A stretch of DNA of 64,000 nucleotides from Flammeovirgaceae bacterium (lineage in GTDB: Bacteria > Bacteroidota > Bacteroidia > Cytophagales > Cyclobacteriaceae): contig JAJTGQ010000032.1 of the NCBI GenBank assembly GCA_021299455.1, forward strand, positions 1 through 64,000, in the 5' to 3' direction. Under the pieces are notes generated by a model. It had not been told where the DNA came from. It did no database searches and was given only the letters and a program-made list of their open reading frames with translations. Positions 40,504-50,052 of this stretch are shown one piece after another (the stretch's first letter is position 1; every line of letters starts with the position of its first letter). The translations under genes were made by a program, and so were the position numbers.

Positions 40504-40535
40504 AACCAAATTAGATAAAGTAGTACCTTAGTGCT

Positions 40536-40769
40536 ATGAAAGGCAGATACACATTTACGGCTCATATCGAAAAAGACTCGGAAACAGGTCTTTACATCGG
40601 ATATATCCCTTCACTACCGGGTGCACATTCGCAAGGAGAGACGCTGGATGAGCTTCACAAAAATCTCGAAGAAGTAGCTGCATTGTGCCTTGAGGAGCTC
40701 GCTGACATAGATTTAGATAGAATTCAGTCTGAATTTGTTGGCACACAACAAGTTATGGTCAATATTTAG
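40536..40769 (+). CDS. HicB-family antitoxin
   Basis: FTAHIEKDSETGLYIGYIPSLPGAHSQGETLDELHKNLEEVAALCLEE. Confidence 0.88.
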   Translation: MKGRYTFTAHIEKDSETGLYIGYIPSLPGAHSQGETLDELHKNLEEVAALCLEELADIDLDRIQSEFVGTQQVMVNI

Positions 40770-40840
40770 TCTTTGTGATTTCACGTCCTATCTCTTCTTA
40801 CCAATGAAATTTAGTTTTGCTCAATAAATTGCTTGTCGAT

Positions 40841-41068
40841 ATGAGCAGACTTCCAATTATCGATTCCAAAAAGTTTGAAAAAATTCTATTTTCAATTGGA
40901 TTCTTATTTGTTCGCCAAAAGGGAAGTCATGTTTTCTATAAACATCCTGATGGGCGATATACAACGCTGCCTCATCATCCCGGTAGAGACCTCGGAAGAC
41001 CATTAATTCATAAAATTCTACGCGAAATTAATCTTACTCCAGAGGAGTTCTCCAAGCTCTTAGAATAA
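40841..41068 (+). CDS. HicA-family mRNA interferase toxin (start MSRLPIIDSKK)
   Basis: KKFEKILFSIGFLFVRQKGSHVFYKHPDGRYTTLPHHPGRDLGRPLIHKILREINLTPEEF; dsRBD-like HicA with catalytic His. Confidence 0.9.
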   Translation: MSRLPIIDSKKFEKILFSIGFLFVRQKGSHVFYKHPDGRYTTLPHHPGRDLGRPLIHKILREINLTPEEFSKLLE

Positions 41069-41150
41069 CGGTGTCAAAACCTTATTTTTGCAATTTGAAA
41101 TTAAAGTAAAAAGCCTTCGATTAACTCATTCAACTCTCACATTTCTCTCG

Positions 41151-43577
41151 ATGAAAATCTCCTATAACTGGCTCAAGCAATATATCCACATCCCCGAATC
41201 GGCTGAAGAAATTGGCCAAACACTAACCGGAACTGGACTGGAAGTGGAAAGTGTCGAGCCATTTGAAAGCGTTAAAGGAGGCTTAAAAGGCTTGGTCATT
41301 GGTGAAGTGCTTACATGTGGCAAACACCCTAATGCTGATAAACTTTCTATTACCACAGTCGATGTAGGTGGAGGAAGTCCACTTCAAATTGTGTGTGGCG
41401 CGGCTAACGTAGCTGCCGGGCAAAAAGTAGTCGTGGCCACCGTGGGCACTACAGTTCATCCAACGAAAGGCGAACCATTTCTTATCAAAAGTGCGAAAAT
41501 CAGAGGCGAACAATCAGAAGGAATGATTTGCGCGGAAGACGAAATAGGGCTGGGTGAAAGCCATGCTGGCATTTTGGTGCTTGACACCAAAATTGCGAAT
41601 GGAACATTGGCGACTGAATTTTTCAACGTGCAGTCCGACTATGTGTTTGAAATTGGCCTTACCCCCAACCGGGCAGATGCCGCGAGTCATTTAGGTGTGG
41701 CGCGAGATATCAAGGCTGCCAAAAAGCGTGAACTAAAATGGCCTTCTGTTGACCATTTTGAAGTTGACTATAGAAGTTTAACTATTCCAGTAAGTGTAGA
41801 AAACAGTGAGGCATGCCCACGATATTCTGGTGTAACTATTTCAGGTATTAAAGTCGATGAGTCGCCTGATTGGTTAAAGAATAGACTAAAGTCAATTGGC
41901 CTCACTCCCATTAACAATGTGGTAGACATCACCAATTTTGTGTTGCACGAAACGGGTCAGCCACTACACGCTTTTGATGCCGACCAGATTGGAGGCAAAA
42001 AAATCATCGTAAAAACTTTGCCTGCGGGAACCAAGTTTTTGACATTAGATCAGAAAGAGCGAACGCTTGCCGGCAGTGATCTGATGATCTGTGACGCAAA
42101 CGAAAATGGAATGTGCATCGCGGGAGTGTTCGGAGGAATCAAGTCAGGCGTATCAGAGAAAACCGTCAATCTTTTTTTAGAAAGTGCCTGTTTCTCCTCG
42201 CAGTATATACGTAAGACCGGAATGCATCATGGCCTAAAGACTGATGCCTCATTTCGTTATGAGCGAGGAACAGATCCTAACAATACCGTTTATGCACTAA
42301 AACGAGCGGCACTCTTGATCAAAGAACTAGCCGGTGGAGCTATCTCGTCAGAAATAGTGGATATTTTTTCTTCTCCTGTTGGAAATATAGTCATTGAAGT
42401 AAAAGACAAGAATGTCAACCGCCTCATTGGGAAAAAGCTTCCTCGTGAAGAAATTTTTTCTATTCTTGAAAGCCTTGACATTTCAGTTTCAAATAAAAAA
42501 GAGGATCGTTTCACTGTTTCCGTCCCGCCTTACAGGGTAGATGTGACGCAGGAAGCCGATGTGGTAGAGGAAATTTTGCGCATCTATGGCTTTAACAACA
42601 TCGAACTCACAGAAATTGTAGGCACCGATTACCTGGCAGAGTTTCCTGATAAGGATCCGAACAAATTCAAAAAATCTGTGGGCGAAATGCTAACAGGGAA
42701 CGGGTTCTACGAGATACTCACGAATTCTTTGACAAATGCTGCCTATCATCAAAAACATCAATTAACGTTTGCCGGAGAGCCGGTTGAAATCCTGAACAAA
42801 CTCAGTGAAGAGCAAGGTATACTCAGACAAACGATGCTTTTTACCGGGCTTGAAGTTTGCTCCTACAACATCAACCGAAAGCAGAAAGACTTAAAGCTTT
42901 TTGAATTTGGTAAAGTCTATTGGAAAAAAGATGCTGCTGAAGGCAAGTACCAGGAAGAAGAACGCTTGGCATTGTACATGACTGGAAATAGTGAAAGCGA
43001 AAACTGGCAGAATAAAACACGAAATGTGAGCTATTATGACCTGGCTCAGCAGGTGGCACACGTCATTCAGAGATCATCAGTAGAAAATATAAAACAAGAG
43101 TCGTTAGTTGACCCCTTGTTTGATTATGGGATGAAAATCATGAAGGGCACAAAGGAAATTGGTAAGTTGGGGAAGGTGAAAACCGCTTTACTCAAAGATT
43201 TTGGCATCAAGCAAGAAATATTTTATGCTGACCTGAGTACGGCCTTGCTTTTCAAATCGGCAAACCCTAAGTTCGTTGTGTCGGAAGTGTCAAAGTTTCC
43301 TGAGGTAAGACGTGATCTTTCTTTTGTAGTCGATAAGAAGATCAGCTTTGCAGAAATGAAAGAGTTGGTGCTGGCAACAGAGAAGAGTTTGATCAAAGAC
43401 ATTATAGCTTTTGACGTTTACGAAGGCGATAAAATTCCAGAAGAGAAAAAGGCCTATGCGCTTGGCTTTACACTGCTGGATGGCGCAAAAACGCTGACGG
43501 ATGAGGAGATTGACAAAACAATGACCAAATTGATTGTGGCATTTGAATCGAAATTCGAAGCTGTAATCAGGAAGTAA
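41151..43577 (+). CDS. pheT: Phenylalanyl-tRNA synthetase beta subunit
   Basis: MKISYNWLKQYIHIPESAEEIGQTLTGTGLEVESVE, VVDITNFVLHETGQPLHAFDADQI, FPEVRRDLSFVVDK. Confidence 0.97.
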   Translation: MKISYNWLKQYIHIPESAEEIGQTLTGTGLEVESVEPFESVKGGLKGLVIGEVLTCGKHPNADKLSITTVDVGGGSPLQIVCGAANVAAGQKVVVATVGTTVHPTKGEPFLIKSAKIRGEQSEGMICAEDEIGLGESHAGILVLDTKIANGTLATEFFNVQSDYVFEIGLTPNRADAASHLGVARDIKAAKKRELKWPSVDHFEVDYRSLTIPVSVENSEACPRYSGVTISGIKVDESPDWLKNRLKSIGLTPINNVVDITNFVLHETGQPLHAFDADQIGGKKIIVKTLPAGTKFLTLDQKERTLAGSDLMICDANENGMCIAGVFGGIKSGVSEKTVNLFLESACFSSQYIRKTGMHHGLKTDASFRYERGTDPNNTVYALKRAALLIKELAGGAISSEIVDIFSSPVGNIVIEVKDKNVNRLIGKKLPREEIFSILESLDISVSNKKEDRFTVSVPPYRVDVTQEADVVEEILRIYGFNNIELTEIVGTDYLAEFPDKDPNKFKKSVGEMLTGNGFYEILTNSLTNAAYHQKHQLTFAGEPVEILNKLSEEQGILRQTMLFTGLEVCSYNINRKQKDLKLFEFGKVYWKKDAAEGKYQEEERLALYMTGNSESENWQNKTRNVSYYDLAQQVAHVIQRSSVENIKQESLVDPLFDYGMKIMKGTKEIGKLGKVKTALLKDFGIKQEIFYADLSTALLFKSANPKFVVSEVSKFPEVRRDLSFVVDKKISFAEMKELVLATEKSLIKDIIAFDVYEGDKIPEEKKAYALGFTLLDGAKTLTDEEIDKTMTKLIVAFESKFEAVIRK

Positions 43578-43660
43578 TTTTGACAGCTGTTTAATGATGA
43601 ATATCGGTAGGTTAAAAGAGCGAATTCAACATTAAAAATTCAACATTCAATAGTAAGAAC

Positions 43661-43957
43661 ATGGACCAAGAAGCATTAAAGACCAACTTAAACGGACTGG
43701 AGCGAAAAATTCTGCTACTGCTGAATGAGCATAAAACCGTAAAAGACGAGGTGCGGGGGCTAAAATTGGAGAATTACGAGCTCAAAGCAGATCTTCGCAA
43801 ACGGGACGAGCAACTGCATAATTTTAAAAATCAGATTAAAATAACTAAGATTGTAGACCATATTAACCCGGAAGACGGAAGTGTTTCGGAGTTGAAAAGG
43901 AAAGTAGACGAGTATATCCGAGAAATCGATAAGTGCATAGCTCACTTGAGCAGATAA
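43661..43957 (+). CDS. Small coiled-coil protein upstream of zapA
   Basis: 98 aa, heptad-rich LNGLERKILLLLNEHKTVKDEVRGLKLENYELKADLRKRDEQL. Confidence 0.75.
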   Translation: MDQEALKTNLNGLERKILLLLNEHKTVKDEVRGLKLENYELKADLRKRDEQLHNFKNQIKITKIVDHINPEDGSVSELKRKVDEYIREIDKCIAHLSR

Positions 43958-43966
43958 CCCGGTTAG

Positions 43967-44254
43967 TTGATGGATGAACTATCAGTAAAAATAAAAATTG
44001 CAGACCGCGAATACCCCATGAAGGTAAAACGCATGGAAGAAGAGAAGGTACGTGCGGCCGGCAAGCTCATCAACGAGAAAATAAAGCGTTACCGCGAGCA
44101 GTTTGGTCTGGATGACAAGCAAGATCTCCTCGCCATGGTTGCCTTCGATTGCCTGGTAGATAAGATGGCAGAAGAAGAAAGCCTGCAGGTAATTGATGAT
44201 ACTGTAGCGGAAAAGGTGAACTACCTTAACCAACTGGTTTCTCAAGCGCTTTAA
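43967..44254 (+). CDS. zapA: Cell division protein ZapA
   Basis: LSVKIKIADREYPMKVKRMEEEKVRAAGKLINEKIKRYREQFGLDDKQDLLAMVAFDCLVDKM. Confidence 0.88.
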   Translation: MMDELSVKIKIADREYPMKVKRMEEEKVRAAGKLINEKIKRYREQFGLDDKQDLLAMVAFDCLVDKMAEEESLQVIDDTVAEKVNYLNQLVSQAL

Positions 44255-44372
44255 GTCCCCTTCCTTTCAATTTTTTTCATTTCCATTCTTCAACCAAAAA
44301 ATGTCTGGCTAATGGCCAAACAACGTTGAGGATCCTCTGGAAATAAGGTTTAATACCTAAATTTTTTCAACT

Positions 44373-45938
44373 ATGGAAATAATCGTAATTGCCTCTATTG
44401 CCACTCTGGCTACTGTATTACTAAGCCTGGTAATCGGTTCGCTCATGGCGAAGAGAAAAATCAAAAAGAACGAACAGGCTGCTGGTGAAAAAGCAAAGCT
44501 GATCATTAAGGAGGCGGAGATTCAAGCAGAAAACATCAAAAAAGACCGGATTATTGATGCCAAAGAAAAACTGCTGAAGATGAAGCAGGAGTTTGAAGAA
44601 GAAGCCAACCGCAAGAAAAACCAAATCATCAGTAACGAACAAAAGATCAAACAACGCGAAGCTCAAATTTCAAAAGAGCTGGAAACGTTGAAAAAGAAAG
44701 AGGGCGAGGTGGACGAAGAAAGACAAAGCCTTGCGCGCCAACACGAGTTAGTAAAAAGCAGAAAAGAAGAGCTCGACAAATTCAACGCGCAGAAAGTGGC
44801 AGTATTGGAGGGCATCTCTAAACTGTCGGCAGATCAGGCGCGAGACCAATTGATTGAATCCATGAAAGAAGAAGCGCAAACAAAGGCGAGTTCTTATATC
44901 AAGGAAATCATGGAACAGGCAAAATTAACGGCTACGAAAGAAGCCAAAAAAATTGTCGTGGAAACCATCCAACGCACTGCAACAGAGCATGCGGTGGAAA
45001 ATTGCGTCTCGATTTTCAATATCGAAAGCGATGATATCAAAGGAAAAATAATTGGTCGTGAGGGCCGAAACATTCGAGCACTCGAAGCCGCGACTGGTGT
45101 AGAGTTTATTGTGGATGATACGCCTGAGGCCATCATTATTTCTGGGTTTGATCCGGTAAGAAGAGAAATTGCCAGACTCTCATTACACCGATTGGTGCAA
45201 GACGGCCGAATACACCCAGCCCGAATTGAAGAGATTGTAGCAAAGACAACTAAGAATATTGAAGACGAGGTATTAGAAATTGGCGAACGCACCGTAATCG
45301 ATTTAGGTATTCACGGTCTTGCCCCTGAATTGATCAAGATGGTCGGCCGCATGCGCTACCGCTCTTCATATGGACAAAATTTATTGCAGCACTCACGCGA
45401 GGTAGCGAATCTTTGCGCGATCATGGCAGCAGAACTTGGCTTGAACGTTAAGCAAGCAAAACGTGCCGGACTTCTACACGATATCGGCAAAGTATGGCCT
45501 GAAGAATTAGAAAAGCCACATGCTATTGTGGGAATGGAACTGGCCATCAAGTATAAGGAACATCCAATCATCTGCAATGCCATTGGGGCTCATCATGATG
45601 AAATTGAGATGACGAGCATCATCTCTCCCATCGTTCAATCGTGCGATGCTATCTCTGGCGCCAGACCGGGTGCAAGACGAGAGGTGATGGAGCAATACAT
45701 CAAGCGTCTAAAAGATCTGGAAAATGTAGGATTAAGTTTTGAAGGGGTAGAAAAGTGTTATGCCATTCAGGCTGGGCGCGAGTTACGCGTGATGGTAGAT
45801 GCAGAGAAAGCAACCGATGAACGTGCCTCACAACTTAGCTTCGATATCTCGCAAAAGATTGAAAAAGACATGCAGTATCCGGGGCAAATAAAAGTAACGG
45901 TGATTAGAGAAATGAGGAGTGTAGCCTACGCGAAGTAG
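44373..45938 (+). CDS. rny: Ribonuclease Y
   Basis: N-terminal TM, KH domain [33 protein letters not shown] domain [21 protein letters not shown]...GLLHDIGKV. Confidence 0.97.
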   Translation: MEIIVIASIATLATVLLSLVIGSLMAKRKIKKNEQAAGEKAKLIIKEAEIQAENIKKDRIIDAKEKLLKMKQEFEEEANRKKNQIISNEQKIKQREAQISKELETLKKKEGEVDEERQSLARQHELVKSRKEELDKFNAQKVAVLEGISKLSADQARDQLIESMKEEAQTKASSYIKEIMEQAKLTATKEAKKIVVETIQRTATEHAVENCVSIFNIESDDIKGKIIGREGRNIRALEAATGVEFIVDDTPEAIIISGFDPVRREIARLSLHRLVQDGRIHPARIEEIVAKTTKNIEDEVLEIGERTVIDLGIHGLAPELIKMVGRMRYRSSYGQNLLQHSREVANLCAIMAAELGLNVKQAKRAGLLHDIGKVWPEELEKPHAIVGMELAIKYKEHPIICNAIGAHHDEIEMTSIISPIVQSCDAISGARPGARREVMEQYIKRLKDLENVGLSFEGVEKCYAIQAGRELRVMVDAEKATDERASQLSFDISQKIEKDMQYPGQIKVTVIREMRSVAYAK

Positions 45939-45993
45939 TGGCAAATAAAATATGAACTAAAGCATTTCAACTACATTTTTCTTATCTTTAAAA

Positions 45994-47139
45994 GTGATTA
46001 TCTCAAAAATTAAGCTTAAAAACTGGAAGAACTTTCAAGATGTGGACATCTCGCTCAAGGATAGAGTCTTTGTCGTGGGACCGAATGCTGCTGGCAAAAG
46101 TAATTTTCTTGATGCTTTTCGTTTTCTTAGAGATATTTCAAAACCCGGTGGAGGGTTACAAAAAGCTGTTACTGATCGTGGCGGTATCTCAAAAATAAGA
46201 TGTTTAGCAGCGCGCAGATACCCTGATGTAGAACTTGAAATTTCTTTGTCTGAGTTTGGAAGTGATTTGCCAGATTGGAAATATGCCATCGGAATTCGAC
46301 AAGAATCTAGAGGAAATCGATTACCCTATTTATCCTATGAAAGGGTTTGGAAAAATAAGGAGCTTATCGTTGAAAGACCCGACAAAGAGGATAAAAAAGA
46401 CAATGAACGCCTAACCCAAACCTATTTAGAGCAGATCAATGCAAATAAAGAATTTAGAGAAATCAACAAGTTTCTGGAGAGCGTTCTTTACCTCCATTTA
46501 ATTCCCCAACTGCTAAAACATCCGTCTTCTTTTACAGGTCCCGATCTTCCAGGCGATCCTTTTGGCAAAGGATTTCTTGAAAGAATCTCGAAAGTAAATG
46601 AAAATACGAGAAAGGCTTGGTTAAAAAGAATTGAAAATGCATTACGTTTTGCTGTCCCTCAACTTAAAGAATTGAACTATACCGAAGAAAGTGGCAAACC
46701 ACATCTTGAAGCAATATATGATCACTGGCGTCATGGAGCTGGAAAACAACGAGAAGAGCAATTTTCAGACGGTACACTTAGATTGATCGGACTATTCTGG
46801 TCTCTGCAAGAGGGTAGCGGGCTCCTTCTATTAGAAGAGCCAGAACTTTCCCTGAATGGTGCGATAGTTTCAAAAATACCTGCGTTAATCTATAAACTTC
46901 AAAAGCAAAGGAAAAAACAGATCATTCTTACTTCACATAGTACCGATCTATTGAATGATATCGGAATATCATTGGATGAAATATTGCTTTTAGAGCCGAG
47001 GGCTGAAGGCACACAAATAAAACCAGCAAACAGCTTTCCGGAAATAAAAGCGATGTTAGAAGAAGGAATGACTCCGGGTGCCGCAATTCTGCCAAGAACT
47101 AAGCCTAAAAAAATAAATCAATTAGCACTCGAATTTTGA
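45994..47139 (+). CDS. AAA/ABC-type ATPase (AAA_15/AAA_21, OLD-like), first gene of two-gene cassette
   Basis: FVVGPNAAGKSNFLDAFRFLRDI (Walker A), FSDGTLRLIGLFWSLQEGSGLLLLEEPELSLN (signature + Walker B), IILTSHSTDLLND (H switch). Confidence 0.93.
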   Translation: MIISKIKLKNWKNFQDVDISLKDRVFVVGPNAAGKSNFLDAFRFLRDISKPGGGLQKAVTDRGGISKIRCLAARRYPDVELEISLSEFGSDLPDWKYAIGIRQESRGNRLPYLSYERVWKNKELIVERPDKEDKKDNERLTQTYLEQINANKEFREINKFLESVLYLHLIPQLLKHPSSFTGPDLPGDPFGKGFLERISKVNENTRKAWLKRIENALRFAVPQLKELNYTEESGKPHLEAIYDHWRHGAGKQREEQFSDGTLRLIGLFWSLQEGSGLLLLEEPELSLNGAIVSKIPALIYKLQKQRKKQIILTSHSTDLLNDIGISLDEILLLEPRAEGTQIKPANSFPEIKAMLEEGMTPGAAILPRTKPKKINQLALEF

Positions 47140-47140
47140 A

Positions 47141-47746
47141 ATGATCACGCTGAATTTTGTCTTTGAAGATGATCTGAGCGAGATGGTCATGCTTAAAATT
47201 ATTGACCGATTTAAAGATAAATTTTACATTGGGAACACCTACAATGGCAATGGTTTTGGCTATATCAAGAAAAATATAAAGGGCTTCAATCAAGCTTCTA
47301 AGACGATCCCTTTCTTTGTTTTAACTGATCTTGACCAGTATGAATGTCCATCAGAGTTAATTAACAATTGGCTCAATTCAATTCCGAAAAATAAGAATCT
47401 CATATTTAGAGTAGCGATAAGAGAAATTGAGGCTTGGTTATTGGCTGATCGTGTAGGTTTTTCAAAATATTTAGGGGTCAGTATTGTCCATCTGCCTTTG
47501 TCTCCAGAATCAGAAATGGATGCTAAGAGAAAATTGATTTCAATTGCTGCAAGATCCAGAAATAGATCTATCAAAGAAGATATTACTCCTAAAAACGAGA
47601 ATGCCCAAGTTGGACCAAACTACAATGGCCGACTAGGAGAATACGTTTTCAATCACTGGAATATTGATGAGGCCATGCTAAACTGTGAAAGCTTGAAACG
47701 GGCAGTTCGATGTCTAGAGGTTTTCCAACAAACAGCAATCAAATAA
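47141..47746 (+). CDS. DUF4276 (TOPRIM-like) family protein, second gene of the cassette
   Basis: LNFVFEDDLSEMVMLKII, GFGYIKKNIKGFNQAS, PFFVLTDLDQYECP, FRVAIREIEAWLLADR, EDITPKNENAQVGPNYNGRLGEYV. Confidence 0.87.
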   Translation: MITLNFVFEDDLSEMVMLKIIDRFKDKFYIGNTYNGNGFGYIKKNIKGFNQASKTIPFFVLTDLDQYECPSELINNWLNSIPKNKNLIFRVAIREIEAWLLADRVGFSKYLGVSIVHLPLSPESEMDAKRKLISIAARSRNRSIKEDITPKNENAQVGPNYNGRLGEYVFNHWNIDEAMLNCESLKRAVRCLEVFQQTAIK

Positions 47747-47931
47747 GAAAAATTAACACTTTTGCTCGGTTCTAATTAGGCTGTTAAATGTTCAAAGTTG
47801 ATGACGTTTCATTGATGTATTGCAACGATAACCTTTTTTATTTGCAATATGCAACACCGCTGGCACATAAACTGACTTCACTTTGACCTCTGTTTTAGTA
47901 TTTTGTTAAAATTCTCTAAACTCTGAAAAAC

Positions 47932-49389
47932 ATGAGATTCCTATTAGCATTAGCCCTCTTACTAGCTGGCATTTGCGGACAAGCCCAAAACACTCTTAAA
48001 GTCAATGGAGAAAAAGACAAGCAATTCGCATTGCAAGAATTATCGAAGAAATATCCTGCCTACTCGCAAATCGCCAAACAAATTTGGGGTTATGCGGAGT
48101 TAGGTTTTCAGGAAACCAAGAGCACTACATTATTGCAAGAGACGTTACGGAATGAAGGTTTCGCTATTCAATCAGGTATTGCTGAAATGCCAACTGCCTT
48201 TCTGGCATCGTTTGGATCTGGCAAGCCGGTGATTGGAATCTTAGCGGAGTTCGATGCATTGCCTGGTCTTTCTCAAGACAGTGTACCTGTTAGAAAGGCT
48301 CTTATTGAAGGAAGAGCTGGTCATGCGTGTGGTCATAACCTGTTTGGGACTGCGTCAACAGCGGCCGCCATCACATTGAAAGACTGGCTCACTAAAAATA
48401 AAAAATCAGGAACCATTAAGTTATTCGGAACACCGGCAGAAGAAGGTGGTGGCGCAAAAGTGTATATGGTGCGCGATGGGCTGTTCAAAGATGTTGACGC
48501 TGTGTTGCACTGGCATCCGTCAAACAAAAATGACGCTAGTCCTGAGTCATGCATGGCGATCAAGCAAACCTTATTTAGGTTTTACGGCCGCTCGGCACAT
48601 GCCGCAGCCGCGCCCGAAAAAGGCAGATCTGCCTTGGATGCTATAGAGGCCATGAACTATATGACTAACATGATGCGTGAACATATGCCATCAGATGCAC
48701 GCATACACTATGTAATCACCAAAGGAGGAATGGCCGCAAACGTAGTTCCCGATTTTGCAGAAGTTGAATACATGGTGCGACATCCTGATGCACGCGTGCT
48801 GGCAGAACTGTGGGATCGTATTGTTAAATGTGCCGAGGGGGCAGCCACTGGAACAGAGACTTCGATGAAATATGAAGTCATCTCAGGTTCATTTAATCTC
48901 ATGCCCAATGAAACGCTATCTCACTTAATGTATGACAACTTGAAGAAAGTAGGCGGTGTAAATTACTCAGCTGAGGAAACTGAGTTTGCAAAAAAAATTC
49001 AATCAAGTTTTAATTTTAAGGCACCTGATCTAAATCAAGCACAACAAATAATGCCTTTTCATCTGGGAGGATTTTTTCCAGCCTCAACAGACGTTGGAGA
49101 CATCACGTGGGTAGTTCCTACAGCAGGGCTTGGTGTTGCCGCTTGGGTTCCAGGCGTTCCACCTCATTCCTGGCAAGCGGTGGCTTCCGGTAGCAATGGA
49201 ATTGGATTAAAAGCAATGTCGAATGCTGCAAAAACGTTGACCATGACGGCTATTGATTTATTTAACAATCCTGAATTGGTAGAAAAAGCAAAAAAAGAGT
49301 TGCTTGAAAAAATGGGAGTAGGATTCCAATACAAATCACTCATCGGAGATCGTAAACCGCCTCTTGATTTTAGAAAGGGAATGCAATAA
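47932..49389 (+). CDS. M20 family amidohydrolase (AbgB/amidohydrolase type, secreted)
   Basis: AELGFQETKST, AEFDALPGLSQDS, GRAGHACGHNLFGTAST, FGTPAEEGGGAKVYMV. Confidence 0.92.
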   Translation: MRFLLALALLLAGICGQAQNTLKVNGEKDKQFALQELSKKYPAYSQIAKQIWGYAELGFQETKSTTLLQETLRNEGFAIQSGIAEMPTAFLASFGSGKPVIGILAEFDALPGLSQDSVPVRKALIEGRAGHACGHNLFGTASTAAAITLKDWLTKNKKSGTIKLFGTPAEEGGGAKVYMVRDGLFKDVDAVLHWHPSNKNDASPESCMAIKQTLFRFYGRSAHAAAAPEKGRSALDAIEAMNYMTNMMREHMPSDARIHYVITKGGMAANVVPDFAEVEYMVRHPDARVLAELWDRIVKCAEGAATGTETSMKYEVISGSFNLMPNETLSHLMYDNLKKVGGVNYSAEETEFAKKIQSSFNFKAPDLNQAQQIMPFHLGGFFPASTDVGDITWVVPTAGLGVAAWVPGVPPHSWQAVASGSNGIGLKAMSNAAKTLTMTAIDLFNNPELVEKAKKELLEKMGVGFQYKSLIGDRKPPLDFRKGMQ

Positions 49390-49468
49390 GCAACGTTTAA
49401 AATGCTTATGACTTAGCTCCCTTTTTCCAGAACATACTTTTTGACGTATCCGTTTTGATTGTTACATT

Positions 49469-49487
49469 TATACCAAGAATTGGTATA
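49469..49487. promoter_or_regulatory. Perfect palindromic operator-like site upstream of parDE
   Basis: TATACCAA-GAA-TTGGTATA, 17 nt upstream of the antitoxin ATG. Confidence 0.65.
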
Positions 49488-49503
49488 TCAAAAATCCAAA
49501 AAT

Positions 49504-49746
49504 ATGGGTAAAAATACATCCGTGCTACTCGGGGATCATTTTGAAGAATTCGTTGACAGCAAGGTAGCTTCCGGTAAATATAGCTCAGCTAGCGAGGTAA
49601 TTCGGACAGCTTTACGTCTATTAGAATCCGAGGAACAAAAAGTAAAAGAACTAAAAAAAGCGCTCACCGTTGGTGAGAAGAGTGGATTTGTCAAGAAATT
49701 TGATTCGAAGGAACATCTAAAAAAGATGCACGATAAATTTCGATGA
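49504..49746 (+). CDS. ParD-type ribbon-helix-helix antitoxin
   Basis: MGKNTSVLLGDHFEEFVDSKVASGKYSSASEVIRTALRLLESEEQK. Confidence 0.92.
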   Translation: MGKNTSVLLGDHFEEFVDSKVASGKYSSASEVIRTALRLLESEEQKVKELKKALTVGEKSGFVKKFDSKEHLKKMHDKFR

Positions 49747-50048
49747 AAAGAAAAGCTTATAAGATTAGTAACCAAGCGCTAATCGACCTTGAGCAAATCT
49801 GGCTATACACTTTTGAAAACTGGTCTATTGAACAAGCCGACCGATATTATAATCTACTTATTAGTGAGATGGAGTATATCAGTCAAAACCAAGACAGCGG
49901 AAAGTCAATGAGTCATATTAAATATGGATATAGAGCTTCCAAAGTAAAATCTCATCTTATTTTCTACAAAACATCAAGCGAATCAGAAATTGAAATAATT
50001 AGAATTTTGCATGAGAGAATGGATATCGAAAACAGATTGAAAGAATAG
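49743..50048 (+). CDS. ParE/RelE-type toxin
   Basis: KISNQALIDLEQIWLYTFENWSIEQADRYYNLLISEMEYI...EIIRILHERMDIENRL; 4-nt overlap with antitoxin. Confidence 0.92.
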   Translation: MKRKAYKISNQALIDLEQIWLYTFENWSIEQADRYYNLLISEMEYISQNQDSGKSMSHIKYGYRASKVKSHLIFYKTSSESEIEIIRILHERMDIENRLKE

Positions 50049-50052
50049 CACT

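Noticed and set aside
44255-44372. 6S RNA gene between zapA and rny (a known zapA-linked position in other phyla)
   Set aside because: The interval is only 118 nt with no long bulged hairpin characteristic of 6S RNA.
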